Shown here in pieces: positions 1-5,566 of a stretch of DNA of 5,706 nt (positions are counted from its first letter, which is position 1; every line of letters begins with the position of its first letter). Origin of the DNA: Methylococcaceae bacterium (GTDB lineage: Bacteria > Pseudomonadota > Gammaproteobacteria > Methylococcales > Methylomonadaceae); the NCBI GenBank assembly GCA_003155565.1, contig PMDM01000468.1, positions 1-5,706 on the forward strand. Reading direction: 5' to 3'. The position numbers and the translations under genes are program-made. The notes below the pieces were generated by a model that saw only the letters and a list, made by a program, of their open reading frames with translations, ran no database searches and was not told the origin of the DNA.

Positions 1-591
1 GAGGCGCTAGCGCCCAATCTTTACTTTGACAGCCATTTCAACATCGATGCGGTCAAAATTTTGCCCGGCGAATATTTTGCTACCGTGCGCCCCATGCTCA
101 TCGTCACCGTGCTAGGTTCCTGCGTAGCCGCCTGCATCCGTGATAAAGTCAGCGGTATCGGCGGCATGAATCATTTCATGTTGCCATCCGTCAGCGACTC
201 CGGGGAACCCATCAACGTCTCGACTCGCTACGAGACTTGCGCGATGGAAGTTCTCATCAGCCAGTTGCTCGAAATGGGCGCACAACGGAAACACCTGGAA
301 GCCAAAATATTCGGCGGCGGCAATCTGCTCAAAAGCTTCACGGTAGCTAAAGTCGGCGAACGTAATTCCGCATTCGTGCGCAATTACCTGCAACGCGAAC
401 AAATACCCATCGTGGCGGAGGATTTACTCGATGTTTATCCGCGCAAAATCTACTTCTTCCCGGCCCAAGGCAAGGTCATGGTTAAAAAACTGATGAGGCT
501 GCACAACGATACCATTATCCAGCGTGAGCAGGAACACAGCATGCGTCTGCGCAACAAAAGGTATGCCAGCGACGACGTGGATTTATTTTGA
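1..591 (+). CDS. cheD: Chemoreceptor glutamine deamidase CheD (5' partial)
   Basis: CheD hydrolyses specific glutamine side chains of methyl-accepting chemotaxis proteins to glutamate in the cytoplasm, setting receptor activity and methylation capacity; in some bacteria it also binds CheC or CheY-P. The frame is open from base 1 and 196 residues are visible. The TTG at 61 is internal, because upstream codons already read as CheD (YFDSHF, then VKILPGEY). Family hallmarks are present: the catalytic Cys region VTVLGSCVAAC (Cys at visible residue 41), the catalytic His in GGMNHFMLP (residue 58), the AKIFGGGNLL block, and GERN before the C-terminal half. CheD proteins of this type are about 200 residues, so probably only a short N-terminal piece is missing. 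The stop shares one base with the next ATG (TGATG), implying an operon with the FliK-like gene. cheR/cheB are the usual partners; cheB is not next here. Identification is firm; activity is inferred from the conserved residues. Confidence 0.95.
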   Translation, partial: EALAPNLYFDSHFNIDAVKILPGEYFATVRPMLIVTVLGSCVAACIRDKVSGIGGMNHFMLPSVSDSGEPINVSTRYETCAMEVLISQLLEMGAQRKHLEAKIFGGGNLLKSFTVAKVGERNSAFVRNYLQREQIPIVAEDLLDVYPRKIYFFPAQGKVMVKKLMRLHNDTIIQREQEHSMRLRNKRYASDDVDLF

Positions 592-1760
592 TGGAAATAC
601 AAAAAACTTCAGCGCCACTCGTTACCTTTGTAGACCCTAAAAGCCTTTCCGGGGTTTTATCTCAGTTGCAGCCCGGAAATTCTCTCGATGCGGTGGTGAT
701 GGCAAAATTGGCTGAAAACAGTTTTGTCCTGAAATTATCCGGAGGCCAGTTATTACGCGCACAAACACCGAATGTGCTTGAGCTGGGACAAATACTGAAG
801 CTGGAAGTCGTTAAGACAGGCACGGTGCCTGAATTAAAAGTTATTATGCCGCAGCAGGTCGTGCAGCCGGAACAGGCGGTCGTTCAACAGGCCTTGCGGC
901 AATTTTTGCCGAAACAGCAAAGCCTGGCTGATTTTGCTGTGTCTTTACGGCAAATCGCGACGTTGACTGAGGGAAAACCGGATACTGTAAGCGTAGCGGT
1001 ACATGAAACACTGAGCGCGTTACTATCCAAAGATGAATTAATGTCCGCCGAAGGGCTTAAACGGGGTATCAGTAATTCAGGTATTTTTTTGGAAGCTAAA
1101 TTAGCCAATCTGCCACTAACCTTACAAGGCGATTTGAAAGGGCATCTCCTGACGTTGGCGGATGTTTTGCAAAAAACTCAGGGTAATCTGAACAGCTTGT
1201 CTAGTGCTGAAACAAGCCATACTGCGACAAGCCAAGTGGCTGATTCCGCGCCTTCAAAAACATTACCAGACATTCTTGCCCAAACCATAGATAAAGATAA
1301 TGCGTTATTTAACAAAACGGAAGGCGCGATTGCTCGGATTGTGCTTGATCAATTGGCGTCATTGCCTCAAAACGATGACCAGCAAAACATCTGGCAGATT
1401 GAAGTCCCATTTACCGATGGCCATCATACCGATAACGTCAAATTGAAAATCAACCGTGAAAGCAAGGCTAACCAGGCAAGTGATCAGGCTAATTGGTCTG
1501 TCATGCTGGAACTTAATCCGCCTGGACTGGGTACATTACACAGCAAAATCAGCTTGGTTGACGATAGGATAGATACCTATTTCTGGAGTGACCAGCAAAC
1601 CATTGCAGCGCTGGTTCGGGAGCATCTCGATCTGCTTTCCGCCCGTTATACGCAGGCAGGGTTAGCCGTTGGCCAACTTAATGCGCTGGAAGGTACGGCG
1701 GGCAAGGTAACGTCTTCGGCCCCCTCATTGCTAACTAACTTACTGGATGAGCATATATGA
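591..1760 (+). CDS. FliK-like flagellar hook-length control family protein
   Basis: This 389-residue protein ends in a FliK C-terminal (Flg_hook) domain. FliK measures the hook and then signals through FlhB to switch the flagellar export gate from hook to filament substrates. The domain lies at about residues 265-370. Its signature is ELNPPGLGTL (307-316), the family's 'L.P..LG' motif, followed by beta strands and a long helix ending in a GLAVGQL segment. Residues 32-86 form a separate beta-rich region; about 90-260 is Gln/Ser/Thr-containing and variable, as in FliK linkers. No signal peptide or membrane segment is seen. I chose the ATG at 591, which overlaps the cheD stop, rather than the TTG one codon earlier. 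The weak purine stretch upstream suggests coupled translation. Its 3' end overlaps the FlhB-like gene by ATGA. It may be a FliK paralogue rather than the main FliK, which normally sits in the fli cluster; the sequence cannot settle this. Confidence 0.82.
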   Translation: MEIQKTSAPLVTFVDPKSLSGVLSQLQPGNSLDAVVMAKLAENSFVLKLSGGQLLRAQTPNVLELGQILKLEVVKTGTVPELKVIMPQQVVQPEQAVVQQALRQFLPKQQSLADFAVSLRQIATLTEGKPDTVSVAVHETLSALLSKDELMSAEGLKRGISNSGIFLEAKLANLPLTLQGDLKGHLLTLADVLQKTQGNLNSLSSAETSHTATSQVADSAPSKTLPDILAQTIDKDNALFNKTEGAIARIVLDQLASLPQNDDQQNIWQIEVPFTDGHHTDNVKLKINRESKANQASDQANWSVMLELNPPGLGTLHSKISLVDDRIDTYFWSDQQTIAALVREHLDLLSARYTQAGLAVGQLNALEGTAGKVTSSAPSLLTNLLDEHI

Positions 1761-2035
1761 AGAATGTGGTCAATCCCCCCGACATTGCCGTTGCATTGAC
1801 TTATGATGGCACTAAAGCGCCACGTGTAACTGCCAAGGGCAGGGGGCATACCGCTGAAAAAATAATTGATCTGGCCAAAGAGCATAACATCCCGCTGCAT
1901 ACCGATGTCATGTTGGTCAATGTGTTGTCCAAAATCTCGCTAGGGGATGAAATACCCCGCGAATTGTACTTGGCCATTGCCGAAGTGATTGCATTTGCCT
2001 ATCTATTGAGCGGCAAGCGACCAGGGGAGCAATGA
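1757..2035 (+). CDS. Stand-alone FlhB C-terminal domain protein (FhlB/FlhX-like export switch protein)
   Basis: This 92-residue protein corresponds to the cytoplasmic C-terminal domain of FlhB/EscU/YscU export-gate proteins without the four-helix membrane part. Visible family blocks are NPPDIAVALTYD (6-17), KAPRVTAKG (20-28), AEKIIDLAKEHNIPL (33-47) and GDEIPRELYLAIAEVIAF (63-80). In full-length FlhB, self-cleavage occurs between N and P of NPTH. Here that position reads NPPD, so the Thr and His are replaced and the protein starts only five residues before it. It therefore resembles the already cleaved fragment and should not self-cleave. Comparable short paralogues are known, for example FlhX of Helicobacter pylori and YlqH-type proteins of Bacillus; FlhX can stand in for the processed FlhB fragment. 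The gene overlaps the FliK-like gene by 4 nt (ATGA), placing two natural interaction partners in one coupled unit. A role in export gating is inferred. No clear terminator follows. Confidence 0.9.
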   Translation: MKNVVNPPDIAVALTYDGTKAPRVTAKGRGHTAEKIIDLAKEHNIPLHTDVMLVNVLSKISLGDEIPRELYLAIAEVIAFAYLLSGKRPGEQ

Positions 2036-2117
2036 TTTTTACTGCATGACGGAAGCTGAATTGGTAAAGGCCGCCGCAGTTGTGATTAACATTCAGTGCG
2101 TTAAGGATAATTAGCTA

Positions 2118-2134
2118 TCCAGAAAAGTTCTGTC
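2118..2134 (+). repeat. Left arm of a 17-nt inverted repeat
   Basis: The sequence TCCAGAAAAGTTCTGTC reappears in reverse complement at 2420-2436 with one mismatch (C for T at position 13). The arms face each other across 285 bp, an arrangement like the ends of a small non-autonomous transposable element. No further copy was noticed elsewhere in the window. No clear target-site duplication is visible in the bases just outside the arms. Confidence 0.7.
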
Positions 2135-2417
2135 TCTTGGGCTTGATTATTAATTTTCGATTAGTAGTGTCCGGTATTTGAGTTTTTGCCATATCTGCAT
2201 ATAAGCCAGCGCACTACTCCGAAAACCAAAAGCGCAAAGAGAAACCTGTTCAGAATTGTCGGCTAAACTCATCCCGCTGATATGGAAAACGCCAAAATCC
2301 TTGCCATGAATGTGGTTCCGCTTCAAATGGACATCACTCCAGCCAATCGCGATCTGAATCGTGTATCAGAAAATACCCGCATTCCGTAACCTCATAGGCC
2401 GATAAATGCTATTCTTT

Positions 2418-2446
2418 TGGACAAAACTTTTCTGGACGACTATATT
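2418..2446 (+). promoter_or_regulatory. Candidate sigma70-type promoter for the diguanylate cyclase
   Basis: TGGACA (2418-2423, 5 of 6 to TTGACA) and TATATT (2441-2446, 5 of 6 to TATAAT) are separated by 17 bp. A transcript would start near 2453, giving a leader of about 44 nt. The -35 box overlaps the right inverted-repeat arm. The call rests on consensus match only. Confidence 0.5.
2420..2436 (-). repeat. Right arm of a 17-nt inverted repeat
   Basis: On the minus strand this reads TCCAGAAAAGTTTTGTC, matching the left arm at 16 of 17 positions. On the plus strand it includes most of the TGGACA (2418-2423) proposed as the -35 box for the downstream diguanylate cyclase, so the outer part of the repeat may contribute to that gene's expression. 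Confidence 0.7.
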
Positions 2447-2484
2447 TGTAGGAGGTGCGCCTTTGTACCTTCGCGTAAATCAAC

Positions 2485-2489
2485 GAGGT
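2485..2489 (+). promoter_or_regulatory. Ribosome binding site for the diguanylate cyclase
   Basis: GAGGT lies 7 nt before the ATG at 2497, a near-ideal Shine-Dalgarno spacing, and supports that start codon. A stronger AGGAGGTG at 2450-2457 has no suitable start codon at the right distance. Confidence 0.75.
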
Positions 2490-2496
2490 CTAAACG

Positions 2497-4074
2497 ATGG
2501 GTTTCTTCAGTAAATCTGCAGATAAAAATAACGACAACGAAAAAGACAAATGGAGAGATAAATATTTAAATCTGCTTGATACTCAAGAACTATCAGAGAA
2601 GGCTCATAAAGAAGTACAGGAACTGCTTTGTAAAGCCATAGTACGCCTTACTATTGCCGCGTCGGGGGTTGATCCGCAACTCGAACCCCATCTGAAACGT
2701 ATCCGCAATCATTTAAAAAACGACATAGATAGCCATCAGCTTAAAGCCGAACTTGAAAACCTTACCAATGCAATTAATCGGCTTAATGACGTATCTTTGA
2801 ATGGACAGCATACGGACACCGACATCTCGTTGTTATTTGCCTTTTTGCTCCAGCGCTATACGTCGGTCAAACAGCAACAGGATTTGAACCTGCTTAAAGA
2901 AAATTGTAAGTCTCCTGTTGACCATCAGCGATTATTTTCTGCCATTGTTGAGATTATTAAAGACGAGGCTACGGGCAAACAGTCAGCCGAGCAGCTCAGT
3001 GAGAAACCCCCGCCTTTTCAGCAGCCGATTGACCCCTTTTTCGTTAACACACAATTACTGCAATTGCTGGAACACATTGAGATTCCCGATGCATTTATCC
3101 AGAAAGTGCAAGCGTTAAAGCAACAACTAGCAATGCAAGAAGCGACCTTGTCTCATGAATCAATACTGGGTAGCGTTATTTCGCTGCTGATTGAAATCAA
3201 CGCTAACAGCCAGCCGAAACAACAGGATATCGATAAATTCCTGGCTCATATTACCGAACAGCTTACAGAGCTGGGTTTAGCCATCACTGGCTCCGGTGCC
3301 GCTTTGATGGATGCCAGTTTGAACAGGAGTAAACTGGATCAATCTGTTTCCGAACAAATGAGCGACTTGCAAAACCGATCCATTCACGCAACCCAACTGG
3401 AACCGCTGAAAGAAGTCATCTCATCACGCATTGCGCAAATCACCCAAGAAATTCAGGAGCACAAACAAAAAGAAGCGGTTCAGCGTGAAAATTACCAGCA
3501 TCAACTGGAAGAATTAAGCCAAAAAATAAATGCGATGGAATCAGAAACTGGCGAGCTCAAATCAAAGCTTATAACCGCCAACACGCATGCGCTACGCGAC
3601 GCATTGACAGATTTGCCGAATCGCCAGGCTTATGATGAACGCCTGATAACTGAAATAGCCCGCTGGCAGCGTTATCACACGCCACTATGCCTAGTCGTCT
3701 GGGATATTGATTTTTTCAAAAACATCAACGACCAATTTGGTCATCAGATTGGAGATAAAGTGTTGGTGCATGTTGCCTGTCAATTTTCAGGACATATCAG
3801 GAAAGCTGATTTTATTGCCCGCTTTGGCGGTGAGGAGTTTACCATGTTGTTGCCGCATACCAACAAGCATTTGGCATTAAAAGTGGCGGAAAAATTCCGG
3901 TCTCTTATTGAACAAAATCACTTAAATGTAAACGATATCCCTCTTTCAATTACCATTTCTTGCGGCATTACGCAGTTTATCAAGGGTGATACACATGAGA
4001 CCGCTTTTGCTCGGGCAGACCAAGCACTGTACCGTGCTAAAGAGCAAGGCCGCAACCAGTGCTGTATGAGCTAA
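2497..4074 (+). CDS. Soluble GGDEF diguanylate cyclase with long helical N-terminal region
   Basis: This 525-residue cytoplasmic protein should condense two GTP into cyclic di-GMP. The C-terminal GGDEF domain (about 365-525) has LTDLPNR (370-376), the metal-binding DIDFFKNIND (403-412), GHQIGD (415-420), the active-site GGEEF (444-448) and the closing ADQALYRAKEQGRN. The inhibitory I-site RKAD (435-438) stands exactly five residues before GGEEF, so product feedback is expected. No membrane segment or signal peptide is seen. Residues 1-305 are mostly predicted helical and charged, with a KWRDKYLNLLD opening (18-28); about 305-362 is a likely coiled coil leading into the GGDEF domain, suited to dimerisation. 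The N-terminal wording reminds me of Pseudomonas DgcP-type (PA5487) cyclases, from memory and unchecked. The start is supported by GAGGT at 7 nt. It faces the EAL-HDOD gene convergently, suggesting a local cyclic di-GMP pair but not an operon. Confidence 0.93.
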   Translation: MGFFSKSADKNNDNEKDKWRDKYLNLLDTQELSEKAHKEVQELLCKAIVRLTIAASGVDPQLEPHLKRIRNHLKNDIDSHQLKAELENLTNAINRLNDVSLNGQHTDTDISLLFAFLLQRYTSVKQQQDLNLLKENCKSPVDHQRLFSAIVEIIKDEATGKQSAEQLSEKPPPFQQPIDPFFVNTQLLQLLEHIEIPDAFIQKVQALKQQLAMQEATLSHESILGSVISLLIEINANSQPKQQDIDKFLAHITEQLTELGLAITGSGAALMDASLNRSKLDQSVSEQMSDLQNRSIHATQLEPLKEVISSRIAQITQEIQEHKQKEAVQRENYQHQLEELSQKINAMESETGELKSKLITANTHALRDALTDLPNRQAYDERLITEIARWQRYHTPLCLVVWDIDFFKNINDQFGHQIGDKVLVHVACQFSGHIRKADFIARFGGEEFTMLLPHTNKHLALKVAEKFRSLIEQNHLNVNDIPLSITISCGITQFIKGDTHETAFARADQALYRAKEQGRNQCCMS

Positions 4075-4219
4075 TTACCCATATTAGATATGAGTAGGGC
4101 TTGTAAGCGGCCATGTTATCATTATTGTATGCAATAAATAGTGTTAACCAAGAACCCTATGCTTACAGGCAGTTAGAACTACGTTATCAAACTTAAGCGA
4201 TTAAATGGCCAAATACAGA
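4075..4219. other. Convergent intergenic gap with nested inverted repeats
   Basis: This gap separates the 3' ends of the diguanylate cyclase and the EAL-HDOD gene. It holds TGTAAGC (4102-4108) paired with GCTTACA (4161-4167), enclosing a perfect AT-rich hairpin, TTATTG/CAATAA with a 4-nt loop (4122-4137), and a small CATAT/ATATG hairpin near 4080-4092. A transcription end is expected here for both genes, but no GC-rich stem followed by a T run is seen on either strand, so no intrinsic terminator is called. Confidence 0.5.
4122..4137. repeat. Perfect 6-bp-stem hairpin in convergent gap
   Basis: TTATTG-TATG-CAATAA forms a perfect stem with a 4-nt loop. It is AT-rich and lacks a T tract, so it would be weak as a terminator. 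Its position between convergent genes makes a role at transcript ends possible. Confidence 0.4.
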
Positions 4220-5419
4220 TTAATCCAAATTACCTAGTACATCTTTTGCCCATGTGATGCTTTTAAAATACGCTTCACTAATTAATTTTTGGTCCAGATT
4301 TCTGAAATACATTCCAGAAAGATGCCAGCGTTCATAATTGATAACACACTCAAGTGCTTCTCCGGCAAGACCTTGTTTATTTAAAATCGCAGAGACAACG
4401 TCATCGGCTAACGGAAGTTGTTGCAATGCTTCCTCTAAAGGGAGATCCAGTATGCTATCCAGACTTGATAAAATGCCAATCAGAAAAAAATGGTCCGATT
4501 TTTCACCAATCAGATTGCCTAACAGCTCGCACATTTTCCCACGGATCAATGCGTTCTGCAGCGTTGCTTCGGGTTTATTGGATAAAGCAGCCAATGTGAG
4601 TATATTTGACCAGCGCTTTAATTCTTTAAGTCCCAAATAGGAAATAGCACGATGTATTGACTCCATTTTACTGGGTAACGCAAAAAAAGCAGAGTTTATG
4701 TAGTGCAACAGTTTGTAGCTGAGACCGACATCCAGAGATATTGCTTTGGAAAGTTTATCAAATTCAATATCAGGATTGTTAATGATGGTGAGCAATCTAA
4801 GGGCGGCTGTTTGATTAACACCCAAGCGCTTACCTGCTACCAGATTAGGCTTGTGAAAAAAGAACCCCTGAAAATAATCGCAACCTAATTCACTCAGGTA
4901 TCGAAACTCTTCATGGGTTTCCACTTTTTCTGCGAGTAATTGAATATTGAAAGGCTTGAGTTGTTTAATGGCTTCTCGGGTTCTGGCCTCCCCCATTTCC
5001 ATAACATCCAGTTTGATAATATTGGCAAACTCAAGTAGCGGGCACCATTCATCTGAAAAAACAAAATCATCTAATGCTATGGTATAGCCTTGCTGAGAAA
5101 ACTCTTTTAAATTGTTAATGATTCTCAAATCAATATCAACATTTTCTAAGACTTCAATAACAATACGGTCTTTAGGCAAACTTAGCGGTGTTTTTTCTAG
5201 TATGTTCTGTGTCGTAAAATTAATAAAAGCTTTGTGAGTACCAACAAGGTTATTAAGTCCTAGCTCCAATATGGAATCGGTAATGATTTGGTTGGTCGCT
5301 TGAGTTGCTTCGTTTTTATCATTTAAATCAAAGTCTTTACCCCGGAAAAGGAGTTCATAAGCATAAATATTCAGCTTCTGGTCAAGAATTTGTTGCCGTC
5401 CGATAATAAAATTTGCCAT
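4220..5419 (-). CDS. EAL-HDOD signalling protein (YuxH/CdgJ-type)
   Basis: This 399-residue cytoplasmic protein combines an EAL domain (about 1-195), which in active members hydrolyses cyclic di-GMP, with an HDOD domain (about 200-390), a non-catalytic HD-like fold linked to signalling. The opening FIIGRQQILD and YAYELLFRG (19-27; ELL in place of EAL) are typical of this family, which includes Vibrio cholerae CdgJ. Metal and substrate positions look retained: E22, N67 in FIN, E89/E92 in IEVLE, D117-D118, K136 in KLD, E164 in AEKVE and Q184 in FQGFFF. The DDFGTGYSS loop is replaced by DDFVFSDEW. HDOD wording includes DVGLSYKLLHYINSAFF (230-246) and ISYLGLKELKRW (259-270). A GTG 18 codons upstream (5473) is also in frame. 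I chose the ATG at 5419 because family homology begins there and a -10 box lies over the GTG's upstream edge. No Shine-Dalgarno is obvious. Activity versus pure cyclic di-GMP sensing is unresolved. Confidence 0.9.
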   Translation of the reverse strand: MANFIIGRQQILDQKLNIYAYELLFRGKDFDLNDKNEATQATNQIITDSILELGLNNLVGTHKAFINFTTQNILEKTPLSLPKDRIVIEVLENVDIDLRIINNLKEFSQQGYTIALDDFVFSDEWCPLLEFANIIKLDVMEMGEARTREAIKQLKPFNIQLLAEKVETHEEFRYLSELGCDYFQGFFFHKPNLVAGKRLGVNQTAALRLLTIINNPDIEFDKLSKAISLDVGLSYKLLHYINSAFFALPSKMESIHRAISYLGLKELKRWSNILTLAALSNKPEATLQNALIRGKMCELLGNLIGEKSDHFFLIGILSSLDSILDLPLEEALQQLPLADDVVSAILNKQGLAGEALECVINYERWHLSGMYFRNLDQKLISEAYFKSITWAKDVLGNLD

Positions 5420-5474
5420 TTTGTTTGTTTTTAGATGTAGGACTGGAGTTTCCACAAGTTTAGTCCGGTTCACG

Positions 5475-5483
5475 ATTATAACA
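5475..5483 (-). promoter_or_regulatory. Extended -10 promoter element of the EAL-HDOD gene
   Basis: On the minus strand the sequence reads TGTTATAAT, a perfect -10 hexamer with the TGn extension. No good -35 lies 16-18 bp upstream, which extended -10 promoters tolerate. Transcription would begin near 5468, leaving a leader of about 49 nt before the ATG at 5419 and placing the GTG at 5473 upstream of the transcript. Confidence 0.6.
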
Positions 5484-5500
5484 AATAATAAGTTGATACC

Positions 5501-5566
5501 AGTCTAACACTAAACACCTGTGCCGATTGGAAAATGGCCAAGGGTTTAGCGGGCCAGTGTTAGTCT
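5501..5566. repeat. Imperfect inverted repeat upstream of the EAL-HDOD gene
   Basis: CTAACACT (5504-5511) is matched by AGTGTTAG (5556-5563) with a 44-nt spacer, and weaker pairing continues outward toward 5501 and 5566. A smaller TGGCC/GGCCA pair (5535-5539 and 5552-5556) is nested inside. The repeat begins about 20 bp upstream of the -10 element, where an activator or repressor could bind, but no known operator is recognised. Confidence 0.4.

Larger units (their letters stand above)
2118..2436. mobile_element. Possible MITE-like or remnant element bounded by inverted repeats
   Basis: A 319-bp segment with near-perfect 17-nt terminal inverted repeats and no transposase gene would fit a miniature inverted-repeat element or the ends of a deleted insertion sequence. 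Against this, no target-site duplication is obvious and I cannot match the ends to a named IS family. Chance is unlikely for 16 of 17 positions in a few hundred bases, but a regulatory role for the repeat pair remains possible. Confidence 0.35.
2036..2496. other. 461-bp intergenic region with no convincing gene
   Basis: No reading frame here has both a good start signal and recognisable length. Contents in order: a 22-codon open frame starting at ATG 2046; a 17-nt inverted-repeat arm at 2118-2134; about 285 bp of interior holding a 35-codon open frame (2282-2389) with faint nitrilase-like wording; the opposite arm at 2420-2436; and a promoter plus ribosome binding site for the diguanylate cyclase. 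A short ACTGC/GCAGT inverted pair (2041-2045 and 2076-2080) follows the FlhB-like gene, but it has a 30-nt loop and no T run, so I do not call it a terminator. The region looks like decayed or inserted DNA between two transcription units. Confidence 0.6.

Noticed and set aside
61..63. TTG as start of cheD
   Set aside because: Upstream codons from base 1 are open and encode residues typical of the CheD N-terminus, so the true start lies before the window.
112..402. 96-codon open frame antisense to cheD
   Set aside because: It is explained as the opposite strand of a strongly conserved CheD coding sequence and has no recognisable product.
588..590. TTG as start of the FliK-like gene
   Set aside because: The adjacent ATG at 591 is a better start and gives the usual TGATG coupling with cheD.
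2165..2174. TAGTGTCCGG, reminiscent of some insertion-sequence ends
   Set aside because: No inverted partner was found in the window and I could not assign it to an IS family.
2398..2405. GCCGATAA, identical to the -10 of the flagellar sigma factor FliA (sigma28)
   Set aside because: No TAAA-like -35 is present 14-16 bp upstream (the bases there are GCAT), so half of the promoter is missing. A class-3 flagellar promoter is not supported on this alone.
4100..4205. attC-like wording (GTTAGAAC, CTTAAGCG, GTTAACC) in the convergent gap
   Set aside because: The paired R/L box arrangement of an integron attC site is not present, and there are no cassette genes or integrase.
4338..4640. Plus-strand open frames of 81-100 codons opposite the EAL-HDOD gene
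   Set aside because: They lie wholly within a clear minus-strand gene and their translations show no family features.
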